This document shows, piece after piece, positions 1 through 9,416 of a stretch of DNA of 41,155 nucleotides. The notes under the pieces are model-generated. The model was not told the DNA's origin and made no database searches. It saw only the letters and a list, made by a program, of their open reading frames with translations. A program made the translations under genes and the position numbers. This stretch comes from Nitrospiria bacterium (GTDB lineage Bacteria; Nitrospirota; Nitrospiria; SBBL01; JAADHI01), in contig CALZIJ010000011.1 in the NCBI GenBank assembly GCA_945787655.1, positions 1,786 through 42,940 on the forward strand. Reading direction: 5' to 3'. Each line of letters starts with the position of its first letter. Within the stretch, counting starts at the first letter, position 1.

Positions 1-2
1 AT

Positions 3-686
3 GGCAGTGATGAAACCCTCGCGGCAATTCGGCCGTATATTCCCGCCGCGACCGAAACAATTTTTCACGGGCACAAATTGAGTTTGGGGATTATCGCGCG
101 GGAGTCTATCACTGCGGACATGGCCGAAAAAGCCGCAACGGATGTCGCACTTTACGATCAGCGCGGGTGTCTTTCCCCGCATGTGTACTATGTCGAGTCC
201 GGTGGCGAAACGACTCCGACAGATTTCGCCGGGCAGGTGGCGAAAGCCCTTCAGACGTTTTCGGTAAAATGGCCCAAACAGGTTGTAGATCCTGAAACAG
301 CAAGCCAAATACAACAGTTGCGCGGCGCACTTCCGCTCAAGGGCGGAACGGTGTTTAAAAGTGTTCAGGGTGTGGATTGGACTGTTCTGGTCGATCCCGA
401 GCCTGTGTTTCAGGTTTCTCCACTTTCTCGTACAATATGGATCAAGCCGGTGGACGATCTTGCCACTATCCCGCCCCTGCTTTTGCCGGTACGTGATATG
501 ATTCAAGCCATCGGGGCGGCTGTTTCGCCGGGACGTACTGAAGCCATTGTGAATGCTTTTGCAAAAATTGGGGGATGCCGAATTTGCGCTATTGGCGACA
601 TGCAGCGCCCGCCCTTAAACTGGCATCACGACGGGGCACTCCGGCTGTTGCCCCTGTTGCGGTTTGTGGATTGGGAAAACGCATGA
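3..686 (+). CDS. LuxC-type acyl-CoA reductase, C-terminal part
   Basis: The frame is open from the window edge, so the N-terminus lies outside. The visible 227 residues match the C-terminal half of the LuxC family, which reduces acyl-CoA or acyl-thioesters to aldehydes with NADPH. Family marks are an early GSDETLAAIR segment, GHKLSLGIIARES, and the closing block CRICAIGDMQRPPLNWHHDG followed by VDWE. The catalytic Cys region may lie in the visible part but I cannot assign it safely. The stop codon overlaps the start of the aminotransferase gene (ATGA), so the two are translationally coupled. The aldehyde product is a plausible substrate for that aminotransferase; this is inference. Confidence 0.85.
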   Translation, partial: GSDETLAAIRPYIPAATETIFHGHKLSLGIIARESITADMAEKAATDVALYDQRGCLSPHVYYVESGGETTPTDFAGQVAKALQTFSVKWPKQVVDPETASQIQQLRGALPLKGGTVFKSVQGVDWTVLVDPEPVFQVSPLSRTIWIKPVDDLATIPPLLLPVRDMIQAIGAAVSPGRTEAIVNAFAKIGGCRICAIGDMQRPPLNWHHDGALRLLPLLRFVDWENA

Positions 687-1888
687 TGAACAGAAAAGAA
701 GATTTTTTAAACTATGTCTGCCAAACGTCTTCCAGGCCGGTCGGCCTTGAAGTCGACCGCGCGGCGGGTTCATATCTTTATACCCGGGAGGGCAAAAAAT
801 ACCTCGATTTTATTTCCGGTATTGGCGTGAATAATTTGGGTTTTTCGCATCCTGCTGTGGTCGCGGCGGTTAAAGCGCAGGCGGAAAAATATCTGCATGT
901 CATGGTGTACGGGGAATATGTGCAAGCCCCGCAGGTCGATCTCGCCAAGAAACTGGTGTCGCTTTTGCCGGAGCGGCTGAATCAGGTTTACTTCACGAAC
1001 AGCGGCACGGAGGCAAACGAAGGGGCGCTGAAGCTCGCCAAAAAATATACGGGCCGAAAAAAACTGGTCAGTTTTGAGGGCAGTTTTCACGGCGATACGC
1101 AGGGGTCGTGTTCCGTGACGGGACGTGACATCTACAGAAAACCCTTTGAGCCCTTGCTGCCCGGTATCCAGTTTCTGCCTTTTAATGAGGTCGATGCCTT
1201 GGGGATGATCGATGAGAGCGTGGCGGCGGTTATTACTGAACCCATTCAGGGAGAGGGGGGAATGCGTGTGCCTGACGAGGGTTTTTTGAAGTCACTGCGG
1301 GCGCGCTGCGATAGCGTGGGTGCACTGCTGATTTTCGATGAAGTGCAAACGGGATTTGGCCGGACAGGAAAAATGTTTGCGATGGAACATTGGGGAATTA
1401 TACCGGATATTGTCACGATGGCGAAGGCCCTGGGCGGGGGGATGCCGCTGGGGGCCTTTGCGGCCTCACGCGAGATGATGCGCACGTTTTCGGAGAATCC
1501 TCCCTTGTCACATGTGACGACTTTTGGGGGTCATCCGGTGTCTTGTGCGGCAGGCTTGGCCGGGATAAATGTCATTTGCGATGAAGATTTGGTGGAAAAA
1601 GCGGAAGCGGATGGAGAATGGATACGCAGTTATTTGAGGGATTTGGCGCAAACCGGGTGCGGTATTCAGAGCGTGCGGGGTAAAGGGCTGATGATCGGGC
1701 TTGCACTTGACTCCACCGTATTGGCTGAGCATCTTGTGAAAGGGGCGTTTGATGCAGGTCTTATTTTAGGCTGGACACTTCATACCGAAAATGTCATTCG
1801 GGTGATGCCGCCCCTTACGATATCAAGAACAGAAAGACAAGAGGGGCTTGACGTCATCAGGCAGGTGTTGGCTTTGAATGTGTCCTAG
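683..1888 (+). CDS. Class III (PLP) aminotransferase
   Basis: This 401-residue fold-type I PLP enzyme belongs to the ornithine/acetylornithine/4-aminobutyrate aminotransferase group. It shows FTNSGTEANEGALKLA (phosphate binding), SFEGSFHGDT, the LLIFDEVQTGFGRTG block whose Asp contacts the PLP pyridine nitrogen, and MAKALGGGMPLGAF with the Schiff-base Lys. I chose the ATG at 683, which overlaps the upstream stop codon; the open frame runs 36 codons further up, but inside the LuxC-type gene. The length is normal for the family. The substrate cannot be read from sequence. Coupling to an acyl-CoA reductase suggests an aldehyde or keto substrate linked to lipid or amine metabolism rather than arginine synthesis. 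Confidence 0.85.
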   Translation: MMNRKEDFLNYVCQTSSRPVGLEVDRAAGSYLYTREGKKYLDFISGIGVNNLGFSHPAVVAAVKAQAEKYLHVMVYGEYVQAPQVDLAKKLVSLLPERLNQVYFTNSGTEANEGALKLAKKYTGRKKLVSFEGSFHGDTQGSCSVTGRDIYRKPFEPLLPGIQFLPFNEVDALGMIDESVAAVITEPIQGEGGMRVPDEGFLKSLRARCDSVGALLIFDEVQTGFGRTGKMFAMEHWGIIPDIVTMAKALGGGMPLGAFAASREMMRTFSENPPLSHVTTFGGHPVSCAAGLAGINVICDEDLVEKAEADGEWIRSYLRDLAQTGCGIQSVRGKGLMIGLALDSTVLAEHLVKGAFDAGLILGWTLHTENVIRVMPPLTISRTERQEGLDVIRQVLALNVS

Positions 1889-1939
1889 AAAATTCATTTA
1901 AAAACAGGCATGAAACAGGGTTTTGCTTCGTGTCCCTGA

Positions 1940-1968
1940 TTGAAATATCACAGGTCATATGGTATTTT
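1940..1968 (+). promoter_or_regulatory. Sigma70-like promoter of the DUF1844-tamB-bamA operon
   Basis: A TTGAAA box (1940-1945), a 17-base spacer and TATTTT (1963-1968) lie 35 bases before the DUF1844 start codon, which itself follows a GAAGGGAG ribosome site. It is the only well-placed promoter match I see in the 115-base gap after the aminotransferase. Confidence 0.5.
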
Positions 1969-2003
1969 TCACCTAGGGAGATCTTCAATAGAAGGGAGTT
2001 GAA

Positions 2004-2420
2004 ATGGATGAAGAATTATCTTCCACCATGAGAGACCGCCTGTCGGTTGATCCCGGAAAAATGGAAGAACAAGACGAAGCAAAATCAACGAGTGGAAGGT
2101 CACGCTCTGAAAGAAAAGCCGAATCGTATTATGAGGCTAATAAATTCAAAGATACGGGGGAATATATTCCGGCTGACTTTTCTTCTTTTCTTCTTTCTCT
2201 TGCGACTTCAGCACTGATTCATCTGGGGGAAGAAGCTGATCCCGGCACGGGGAAAAAAACAGTCGAGCTTTCGAATGCTCGCCAGGCCATTGACCTGGTT
2301 TCAATGCTGGAAGAAAAGACCCAGGGAAATTTGACCAGGGAGGAAGAAAATCTTGTGCGACGGCTCCTCTATACCCTAAGGATGAAGTATGTCGCACTGG
2401 AAAAACGTCACCACGCCTGA
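2004..2420 (+). CDS. DUF1844 family protein
   Basis: This 138-residue cytosolic protein has a charged, probably disordered first 45 residues followed by a DUF1844 domain. Family features are FSSFLLSLATSALIHLGE near residue 60, a DPGTG turn, ARQAIDLVSMLEEKTQGNLT, and a terminal helix with LLYTLRMKYV. The family is widespread in Gram-negative and related phyla and its function is unknown. It sits 88 bases before the TamB-like gene, which it probably precedes in one operon. A good ribosome site (GAAGGGAG) supports the start. Confidence 0.85.
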   Translation: MDEELSSTMRDRLSVDPGKMEEQDEAKSTSGRSRSERKAESYYEANKFKDTGEYIPADFSSFLLSLATSALIHLGEEADPGTGKKTVELSNARQAIDLVSMLEEKTQGNLTREEENLVRRLLYTLRMKYVALEKRHHA

Positions 2421-2507
2421 CTTCACTCTTGTGTGTGATTTTACCATCCCTTTTTTTCGCCATGATGTTGTGTTTCCTGTGAAATATGGTCTGAAAAGGA
2501 GCCCTAT

Positions 2508-5500
2508 TTGACGAAGAAGTGGGTCCTCTTTATTGTTATTCTTTTGATCGCCGTTGCCGTTTCTGCCCAGGCAATGCTTCAAAGCCAGTTTTATTCCAAT
2601 AAGATAAAACGCTTCGTAGAAGCTCAGCTTGAAGAGCTTGTCGGGGAATCCGTTTCAGTGGGAGGCGCGATGGTTAATCTTTTTTCGTCCTCTCTAATCC
2701 TTAAAGGCGTAAAGATCAGCCCCGCCGGTTTAACGCAATCTTCTTTTTTCACCGCGGAGCAAATTGAAATCAAAGTGAGCCCCGGTTCTATTTTTACGGA
2801 GGTCTTTCTTGTTCGAAGCGTGGAAATAGAAAAACCGGTTGTGAAATTCTCTGCCGAGGATGTTAAAACCGTATCGGCCCTCCGAAAAGACACACCAGAG
2901 GATGTTTCCAATACTGAGCCGAAATTGGCCTTTGTTATTCAGGAAATAAAGATACGGGACGGCGATTTGGCTTTGAGCGGCGAGGGGATGAAAGGGGATG
3001 TTTTTACGCTGTTCGGCGTCTCTTCAGAAATAAAACCGGATCTGAGTATGCGTCAATTTGGCGTGCAGCTTTCTGCCCAAAAGGGGCAGGTGATTTCGGA
3101 TACCCTGACCAAGGACCTGGATGCTCTGGAGGTCGAGGTTTTTATTCAACCTGAAGCGGTGGAAATAAAAAAAATATTCGCGTCTTCCGGAAAAATAACC
3201 TTGTTGGGCGATGGGCAGTTTCACTATGATTCTGAAGATCCACTGGATATTCATCTGGATTTAAATTTGCCGCTTGAGGACATCCCGCTTACGGGTTTAC
3301 ATCAAGATGTTCAGGATTATTTTAGTGAACAGCAAGTCACAGGATCTGCGGGCTTTATCGGGCGTTTAAGGGGATCTGCGGAAGAGGTTTCCCTTGCTGG
3401 AAAGCTTCATTTGCAGCGTTTGAACCTGGGAGGAGAAGAAGCGGCTTCCATCCAGGGGGATTTAGTCTATAAAGACCGCCATTTCAATTTTTCCGAATTG
3501 ACCGGGACATTGTTTTCAGGAGAATTTTCAGGAAACCTTGAGGCCGGGTGGCCGATGGTTCCAAAAGAGGAAACCGGTGTTGAAACACAGATGGTTTTCA
3601 ATGGCGAAATACAGTACAAAAATATCCCTCTGGACAAAGCGTTCTTGATCTCTCCTTTTCAGGAAGAAGTTGATCCTTTATTAACGAAAGGCCTTTTTGT
3701 TTCCGGTTATGCCGGGATAAAACGTTCGAAGGAAGCCGGGGCATTTGAAGGCGCAGGGCAGGTTCGGGTGATGCGGCTTCCCCTGTTTTCTCCTCCTGTT
3801 CGTCCCGCATCGAACAGTTTTCAAAAAGTGATGTTACTTTTGGAGACAGGTGGCGTGGATTGGGAGTTGTCCTCCGATCGTTTAACCTTGAAGGCGGGCA
3901 AGTTCACTTTTCCTGAAACAGACGCCTCTTTTCGGGGGGAATGGTCCCGGGAAGCGGGGCTTGTGCTGCATACAGAACTCAGTAGCCTGGAGATTGATGA
4001 AATTACTCGTGCCATTGATCTGCCGCTAAAAGGAAAACTTTATGCAAATGGTCTGTTGACCTATCATGAAGACCAGCCGGGTTTTCAAGGCGGGCTTTTG
4101 CTGGAATCGGGTACACTTCGCGGTCAGGCTTTTTCATCACTGATTTCCGAAGTACAATTTAAAGAAAAAACCGTGACGATTTCCAAAGCGGTTTTAAATG
4201 TCCCACCCAAAAAGCCGAAAGCGGGACCGGAAACGCCGGCGGGGTTCTACAGGGGAAAAGGCGAGCTTGACCTTTCGGATCAGCAAATGCCGCATTTTGA
4301 TTTTTCGGTGGACATTGAATCTGGAAACCCGCAAGAAGTATTTCATTTTCTGGACCTTGAAGTTCCCCTTTATTCACTGACAAATGGTTCTGTGGTGGTC
4401 AGAGGCACCCCCGGTTCTTTTATTGTGAAAGGTCCGCTTCATTTGGAAGCAGGCACTCTATATGGAGAAAAATTTGAAAAGGGACAGGTGGATCTCACTG
4501 TTTCCGAAAAAGAGGTGCTGCTGGAAAATGCCGTGTTGTCCTATGAAAAAAGCCTGATGACCGGACGGGGAGCGATTGGCTATGACGAGACATACAGAGT
4601 GGCCCTGAAAGGAGAAGGCTTACGTATCCAAAACACCACACTGCTGGACTGGATGCCGCCGACCTTGCGGGCGAGAATCGGCCTTGTAGTGAACGGTGAA
4701 GGCAGTTTTAACCGCCCGCAATTAGAATTTACGGCGGTCGTCAATGATGTTCAATACAGCGGTTTTTCTGCTAAGCGGGGTAGAATCAGGGCCGAATGGC
4801 AAAACAAGACCATTTTTTTTGAAGCGGAGTTCCCGGAAAAAAATATTGCGATCGATGGTGAAGTGAAGGTCAAACCAACATATCCGTATTCGTTTTCAGG
4901 CACATTTGAACAATTTCCTCTGGAGCCTTTTTTTAAAGAGAAACTTTCCGGGCCAGTGGCGGATGTGAAGGTTGTGGCATCGGGAAAACTTTCAGGCAGC
5001 GGAGAGCTATTCAATCCGGCTCTGGTCAACCTTACAGGGACGTTGACGGATGTGGTGGCGGATTTCGGCACATACCAACTTCAAAACGACGGGCCGATGC
5101 CGGTACATGCGGATCAGGGAACCTTTCGTTTTAACGAGGTGCGGCTTAAGGGAGAAAATACCAACCTGGTGGTCAATGGCAGCTTCACCTTGTTAAAACA
5201 ATGGGGACTGTTTTTTAAGGGGGAAACTGACCTGAATCTCATTACTTTTTTTTCAAAGAAAATTGCAACGGCCCAGGGGAAAGCCATTATGGACCTGGCC
5301 ATTTCTGATGCCTGGGCTGAACCCAGATTACGGGGTGAATTGTCTTTGAAAAACGGGAAAATCCGGGTTGTCCGTTTTTCTCAATCTATTGAAATTGTTT
5401 CATTGTCCGCATTGTTTAATGAGCAGCTGGTGGTACTGGATCACATGCAGGGGAAATTGGGTGGCGGCGATTTTCATGCAGCGGGCAAGGCGGCTATCTC

Positions 5501-6527
5501 CGGTTTTGGTGTGGGGGATTTCGGGTTTTTGCTTGAATTAAAAAAGGTTCGTATGGATTTGGCAAACAATTTGCCCGCGACGGTCCGCGGGGAGCTGTTT
5601 TTTCAAAAAGAAGGATTGGAGCAAACCCTGAAGGGAGAATTAAATGTTAAAAATCTTGTCTATGAAAAGAAGGTGGACCTTAAAAACCTTGTGACAGAAT
5701 TCATTAAGAAAAGACGCAATGCCCTTTCGGGGGAAACGCCGGTGATTGGGCGAACCCGGATTAACATCCACCTGTATGGGAAAGAAAATATCTGGATTTC
5801 AAACAACGTGGCCAAGCTGCCACTGATCATTGACTTGTTTGTAAGAGGGTCTTTCGATAAACCTCAGTTGCTTGGACGCATTGATGTGCCGGACGGTGAA
5901 ATCTATTTTAGAAACAACACCTTTAAAGTGGCCTCCGCCGCGGTCAGTTTTTTAAGCCTGGAAGAAATTAACCCGACTTTTGAATTGAATGCACGAACAG
6001 ATGTTCGTAACATCGTGACGGAAAGAAACTATGCGATTGATCTTTCATTAAGCGGGACTTTGTCTCAAATTACGCTCACCTGGAATTCTTTCCCGTCATT
6101 ACCCGAGGCGGATATCCTTGCGCTTTTGGCGGTTGGAAAAACGACGGCCGATTTTGCGAGAGAGGGCCTTGATGCCGGGACGGAAGCAACCCATTTTGTG
6201 GTTACTGAACTATTTGCTGATCCGGTTGAACAGGTGACGGAGATTGTCGGCACACCGGTTGAAAAGCTGACGGGCATTGATCACATTCGGGTTGAACCCT
6301 CGATTGACAATTCTGAGGCGAATGCGACTGTGGGAACAAGGCTGACGGCTGAAAAAAGATTGATGGAAGACCGGCTGGTTGTCATTTACACCACTACCCT
6401 GGATCCTTCCGAGGAAGAAGTGATTCGTATGGTCTACGAGGTCAGCAAGAATATTTCTCTCGTTGGAAAACGGGATAAAGACGGGCAAATAGGGGGGGAT
6501 ATCCGATTTCGTTTCGAATTCCGTTAA
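2508..6527 (+). CDS. tamB: TamB-like translocation/assembly protein (DUF490)
   Basis: At 1339 residues this is the size of TamB/AsmA-like periplasm-spanning proteins. The start codon is TTG (2508), preceded by an AAAAGGA ribosome site. An uncleaved N-terminal membrane anchor covers about residues 4-25. The middle is a long run of short beta-strand repeats, as expected for a hydrophobic-groove (bridge-like) protein. The C-terminal 300 residues contain the DUF490 signature, including FPSLPEADILALLAVGKTT near residue 1200. TamB works with TamA in outer-membrane protein or lipid traffic. The gene is followed directly, with the stop codon abutting the next ATG, by a BamA/TamA-type gene, the classical pairing. 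Confidence 0.88.
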   Translation: MTKKWVLFIVILLIAVAVSAQAMLQSQFYSNKIKRFVEAQLEELVGESVSVGGAMVNLFSSSLILKGVKISPAGLTQSSFFTAEQIEIKVSPGSIFTEVFLVRSVEIEKPVVKFSAEDVKTVSALRKDTPEDVSNTEPKLAFVIQEIKIRDGDLALSGEGMKGDVFTLFGVSSEIKPDLSMRQFGVQLSAQKGQVISDTLTKDLDALEVEVFIQPEAVEIKKIFASSGKITLLGDGQFHYDSEDPLDIHLDLNLPLEDIPLTGLHQDVQDYFSEQQVTGSAGFIGRLRGSAEEVSLAGKLHLQRLNLGGEEAASIQGDLVYKDRHFNFSELTGTLFSGEFSGNLEAGWPMVPKEETGVETQMVFNGEIQYKNIPLDKAFLISPFQEEVDPLLTKGLFVSGYAGIKRSKEAGAFEGAGQVRVMRLPLFSPPVRPASNSFQKVMLLLETGGVDWELSSDRLTLKAGKFTFPETDASFRGEWSREAGLVLHTELSSLEIDEITRAIDLPLKGKLYANGLLTYHEDQPGFQGGLLLESGTLRGQAFSSLISEVQFKEKTVTISKAVLNVPPKKPKAGPETPAGFYRGKGELDLSDQQMPHFDFSVDIESGNPQEVFHFLDLEVPLYSLTNGSVVVRGTPGSFIVKGPLHLEAGTLYGEKFEKGQVDLTVSEKEVLLENAVLSYEKSLMTGRGAIGYDETYRVALKGEGLRIQNTTLLDWMPPTLRARIGLVVNGEGSFNRPQLEFTAVVNDVQYSGFSAKRGRIRAEWQNKTIFFEAEFPEKNIAIDGEVKVKPTYPYSFSGTFEQFPLEPFFKEKLSGPVADVKVVASGKLSGSGELFNPALVNLTGTLTDVVADFGTYQLQNDGPMPVHADQGTFRFNEVRLKGENTNLVVNGSFTLLKQWGLFFKGETDLNLITFFSKKIATAQGKAIMDLAISDAWAEPRLRGELSLKNGKIRVVRFSQSIEIVSLSALFNEQLVVLDHMQGKLGGGDFHAAGKAAISGFGVGDFGFLLELKKVRMDLANNLPATVRGELFFQKEGLEQTLKGELNVKNLVYEKKVDLKNLVTEFIKKRRNALSGETPVIGRTRINIHLYGKENIWISNNVAKLPLIIDLFVRGSFDKPQLLGRIDVPDGEIYFRNNTFKVASAAVSFLSLEEINPTFELNARTDVRNIVTERNYAIDLSLSGTLSQITLTWNSFPSLPEADILALLAVGKTTADFAREGLDAGTEATHFVVTELFADPVEQVTEIVGTPVEKLTGIDHIRVEPSIDNSEANATVGTRLTAEKRLMEDRLVVIYTTTLDPSEEEVIRMVYEVSKNISLVGKRDKDGQIGGDIRFRFEFR

Positions 6528-6571
6528 ATGCCTTTAATAAAAGAATTGCTTGTCTTTTTACACTGCTTCCC

Positions 6572-9379
6572 ATGTTCTTTATTTGGATGGTTTTCCCTAT
6601 TCAAGCCAAAGCAGAAGTGGCGCCTCAGGCTTTTGGGGGCAATTGGGAAGGGCATGTCATTGACGATATTACGTTCGATGAGACTGGCCCCTATACCAAA
6701 AAAGAGCTGTTTGGACTCATTCAAATCGAGCCGGGGCAAACTTATCAGGCGCGTCTGATCCGTGAAGCGGTTAAAAGGCTGTATCAGACAGAGCAATTTA
6801 AATCCATATGGTTGACTGTTGTTCCCGGGAATGAACATAAAATTGTACTCAACATCCACTGGGAGAAGAATCTTTTACTGAAGACCCTGACATTTTCAGG
6901 CAACCGGCGTATTTCAGAAAAAGACCTGTTTCGCGTTATTGGGGTCAAACCGGGGGACTGGTTTAGTCAAAAATCTTTTGAAGAAGGAATGGGGCACCTA
7001 AGAACGCTTTACCGAAATAAAGGATATTTTCAGGCCGAAATTACTTTCGGCATGATTCTCTCTTCGGGGAAGCAGGCAGGTGTGGATGCCATGGTGAATA
7101 TTACCGAAGGCATGAGAACGAAAATACGGAAGGTGGCATTTTTAGGAGAACCCGTGTTTACTCCGTGGAGATTGAAACTTCGCATCTATTCTAAAAATGG
7201 GGAATATTATTTAATCAAGGAACTGAAGGAAGATTTGCTGCGCTTAAGGCAATTCTACGAAGAAGAAGGCTATTTTAAAGTACAAACCGGACCCGCAGGT
7301 GTTACCTATCATGAGAGAACGAATGAAGTGGATATTTCGATCTCTATTCAACCGGGCGAGCACCTTGAAATATTGTTTGAAGGGGACGCCCCGTATAGCC
7401 AAAAAATACTTGAAGATTTGGTTTTATTCAAAAAAGAAAGAAATGCTGACCTAAGCGTCATGGAAGCCAGTACCCGCCAGATTACCCAGTTTTACCACAG
7501 TGAGGGATATCCATTTGCCGAGACGACGGCAAAAATGAAACATGATCCTGAAAAAGGGCGCATCGAAGCAACCTTTACAATAGACAGCGGGCCGAGAACC
7601 CGAATTCAGCAGATTCGATTTTCAGGTCATTATGCCTTCTTGAGCAGGACTTTACAGGAGCAGACGGGACTGACTGAGTCGGGTTTTTTCCAAAAAAGTT
7701 ATTATTCCGAAGAAGCCATTGAGTTATCCACCGAGGCCCTGGCTTTATTCTATCAGAGGGAAGGGTTTCAACACGTCACGGTAACGCCGGAAGTCCAGTT
7801 TGAAAATGAAGGCCGGGCGGCCCATCTGCTGTATAAAATTGATGAAGGAATACGAACACGCTTTGAGCGTATTGACTTTATCGGAAACCAGGCCTTGGAT
7901 GCCGCCCAGCTGGAAATGGTCATCGGTTTTTCGGAACAGGAGCCTTATACGCGAGAAAAAATTAGACAAGGCCGGCGGTCGCTGGTATTGGCCTATGCAC
8001 GAGCCGGTTATTTAAGGGCAGATATAACTGCGGAAGTGCATCTGTCTCTTGACGAAACGGTCGCAGAGGTGACGTATCATATCACTGAAGGACAGCAAAC
8101 GCAGATTGGTGAAATTGTTCTGGAAGGGAATGAAACAACCCGTGATGAAGTGATTTTGAGAGAGCTGAAGATGGGTTCTGGAGAACCCTATAACCCGGAA
8201 GCGATTCTTGAAAGCCAAAAGCATATTTATAAAACGGGACATTTTTCTTCAGTGCGCTTTGACCCGATCGCTAAAGGAAGCAGTACCTCCACGATGGAAA
8301 CAAAAAAAGAGGAAGCTGATGGGGTTAAAACACAGGATATTCGGCTGAGTGTGGTGGAAAAGTCGAGGATTGCTCTTGATTTTGGATTTGGATACGGCGA
8401 CCGGGAACGTTTCCGTGGATTTGTCGGGCTTTCTCATCAAAACCTCTGGGGAACCGGACAGTCTCTCACCGCGAGAATGGAGCATAGCCGGGTCGAAGAA
8501 CGCTATTACCTCATCCACAGAAAACCGTGGTTTTTTGATGAAAGTCTCACGGCGAGGACGACCGCATCCTATTTTAAGGACGACGAAGTCGCCTTTGATC
8601 TTGAAACCTTCAGTCTGGTGACGGGGGTTGAAAAAATATTTACCGACCGGCTCACGGGGGCTTTTCTCTACCAGATTGAGCGCAAAAAAACCACCAATGT
8701 CCCATCGCAGGCGGCCTTGACTGCTGAAGATAGGGAAACCTATACCATTGGCACCTTAAACCCCTCCTTACTTTACGATACGCGGGATGATCCCTTTAAT
8801 CCGACCAAGGGATCAGTCACCAGCCTGGTTATCCGAAATGCCGCCCAAATCCTGGCCTCGGATATCCAGATGGTCAAGGTGACCGTACAAAGAAGATCAT
8901 ATTTCCCGATTTCTAAAAAACTGGTCTTTGCTTTTTCAGCGCGCATCGGGGTGGCTGAACGTTTTGGAGATACCGAGAATATTCCTATTCCCGAACGTTT
9001 TTTCCTGGGTGGAAGAAACACTGTGCGAGGCTATGATGAGGACGAGCTTGGCATTGATGGTGTGACCATGCGCCTCGATCCTGCACAACCGGGCAGCAAT
9101 GACCGCGTGCCCATCGGCGGGAATGCCATGGTGGTTTTTAATGAAGAACTGCGTTATACCTTCCCGAAAGCCTTTGGGTTCGTTTTATTTCTGGATCACG
9201 GCAACGTTTGGCCCCGATATCAAGATGCCCGTTTCTCTCAAATTAAATCAACTGCCGGTATCGGTTTGCGTTACAATACACCGATTGGCCCGTTTCGTTT
9301 AGATTGGGGATATAAGCTTGACCGGGAAGATTTTGAAAGTGCGTCTGCATTTCATTTCACCCTGGGCCATGCCTTTTAA
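6572..9379 (+). CDS. BamA/TamA-type outer-membrane insertase (Omp85)
   Basis: The 935-residue product has several POTRA domains (about residues 70-590), with recurring blocks such as FSGNRRISEKDLFRVIGVKPG, FIGNQALDAAQLEMVIG and LEGNETTRDEVILREL. A 16-strand Omp85 barrel follows, ending in Phe, with GGRNTVRGYDEDELG as the conserved VRGY/F loop-6 motif. It follows tamB directly, so TamA-like is likeliest, but five or more POTRAs is nearer BamA. From this ATG the signal peptide is abnormally short (FFIWMVFPIQAKA, no basic end). A normal one appears if one T is missing from the T5 run at 6555-6559: translation would then start at the ATG at 6528, which abuts the tamB stop codon. Confidence 0.9.
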   Translation: MFFIWMVFPIQAKAEVAPQAFGGNWEGHVIDDITFDETGPYTKKELFGLIQIEPGQTYQARLIREAVKRLYQTEQFKSIWLTVVPGNEHKIVLNIHWEKNLLLKTLTFSGNRRISEKDLFRVIGVKPGDWFSQKSFEEGMGHLRTLYRNKGYFQAEITFGMILSSGKQAGVDAMVNITEGMRTKIRKVAFLGEPVFTPWRLKLRIYSKNGEYYLIKELKEDLLRLRQFYEEEGYFKVQTGPAGVTYHERTNEVDISISIQPGEHLEILFEGDAPYSQKILEDLVLFKKERNADLSVMEASTRQITQFYHSEGYPFAETTAKMKHDPEKGRIEATFTIDSGPRTRIQQIRFSGHYAFLSRTLQEQTGLTESGFFQKSYYSEEAIELSTEALALFYQREGFQHVTVTPEVQFENEGRAAHLLYKIDEGIRTRFERIDFIGNQALDAAQLEMVIGFSEQEPYTREKIRQGRRSLVLAYARAGYLRADITAEVHLSLDETVAEVTYHITEGQQTQIGEIVLEGNETTRDEVILRELKMGSGEPYNPEAILESQKHIYKTGHFSSVRFDPIAKGSSTSTMETKKEEADGVKTQDIRLSVVEKSRIALDFGFGYGDRERFRGFVGLSHQNLWGTGQSLTARMEHSRVEERYYLIHRKPWFFDESLTARTTASYFKDDEVAFDLETFSLVTGVEKIFTDRLTGAFLYQIERKKTTNVPSQAALTAEDRETYTIGTLNPSLLYDTRDDPFNPTKGSVTSLVIRNAAQILASDIQMVKVTVQRRSYFPISKKLVFAFSARIGVAERFGDTENIPIPERFFLGGRNTVRGYDEDELGIDGVTMRLDPAQPGSNDRVPIGGNAMVVFNEELRYTFPKAFGFVLFLDHGNVWPRYQDARFSQIKSTAGIGLRYNTPIGPFRLDWGYKLDREDFESASAFHFTLGHAF

Positions 9380-9416
9380 TCCATTTCTTTGAGACTTTTT
9401 TGTAGAAGATCCTAAT

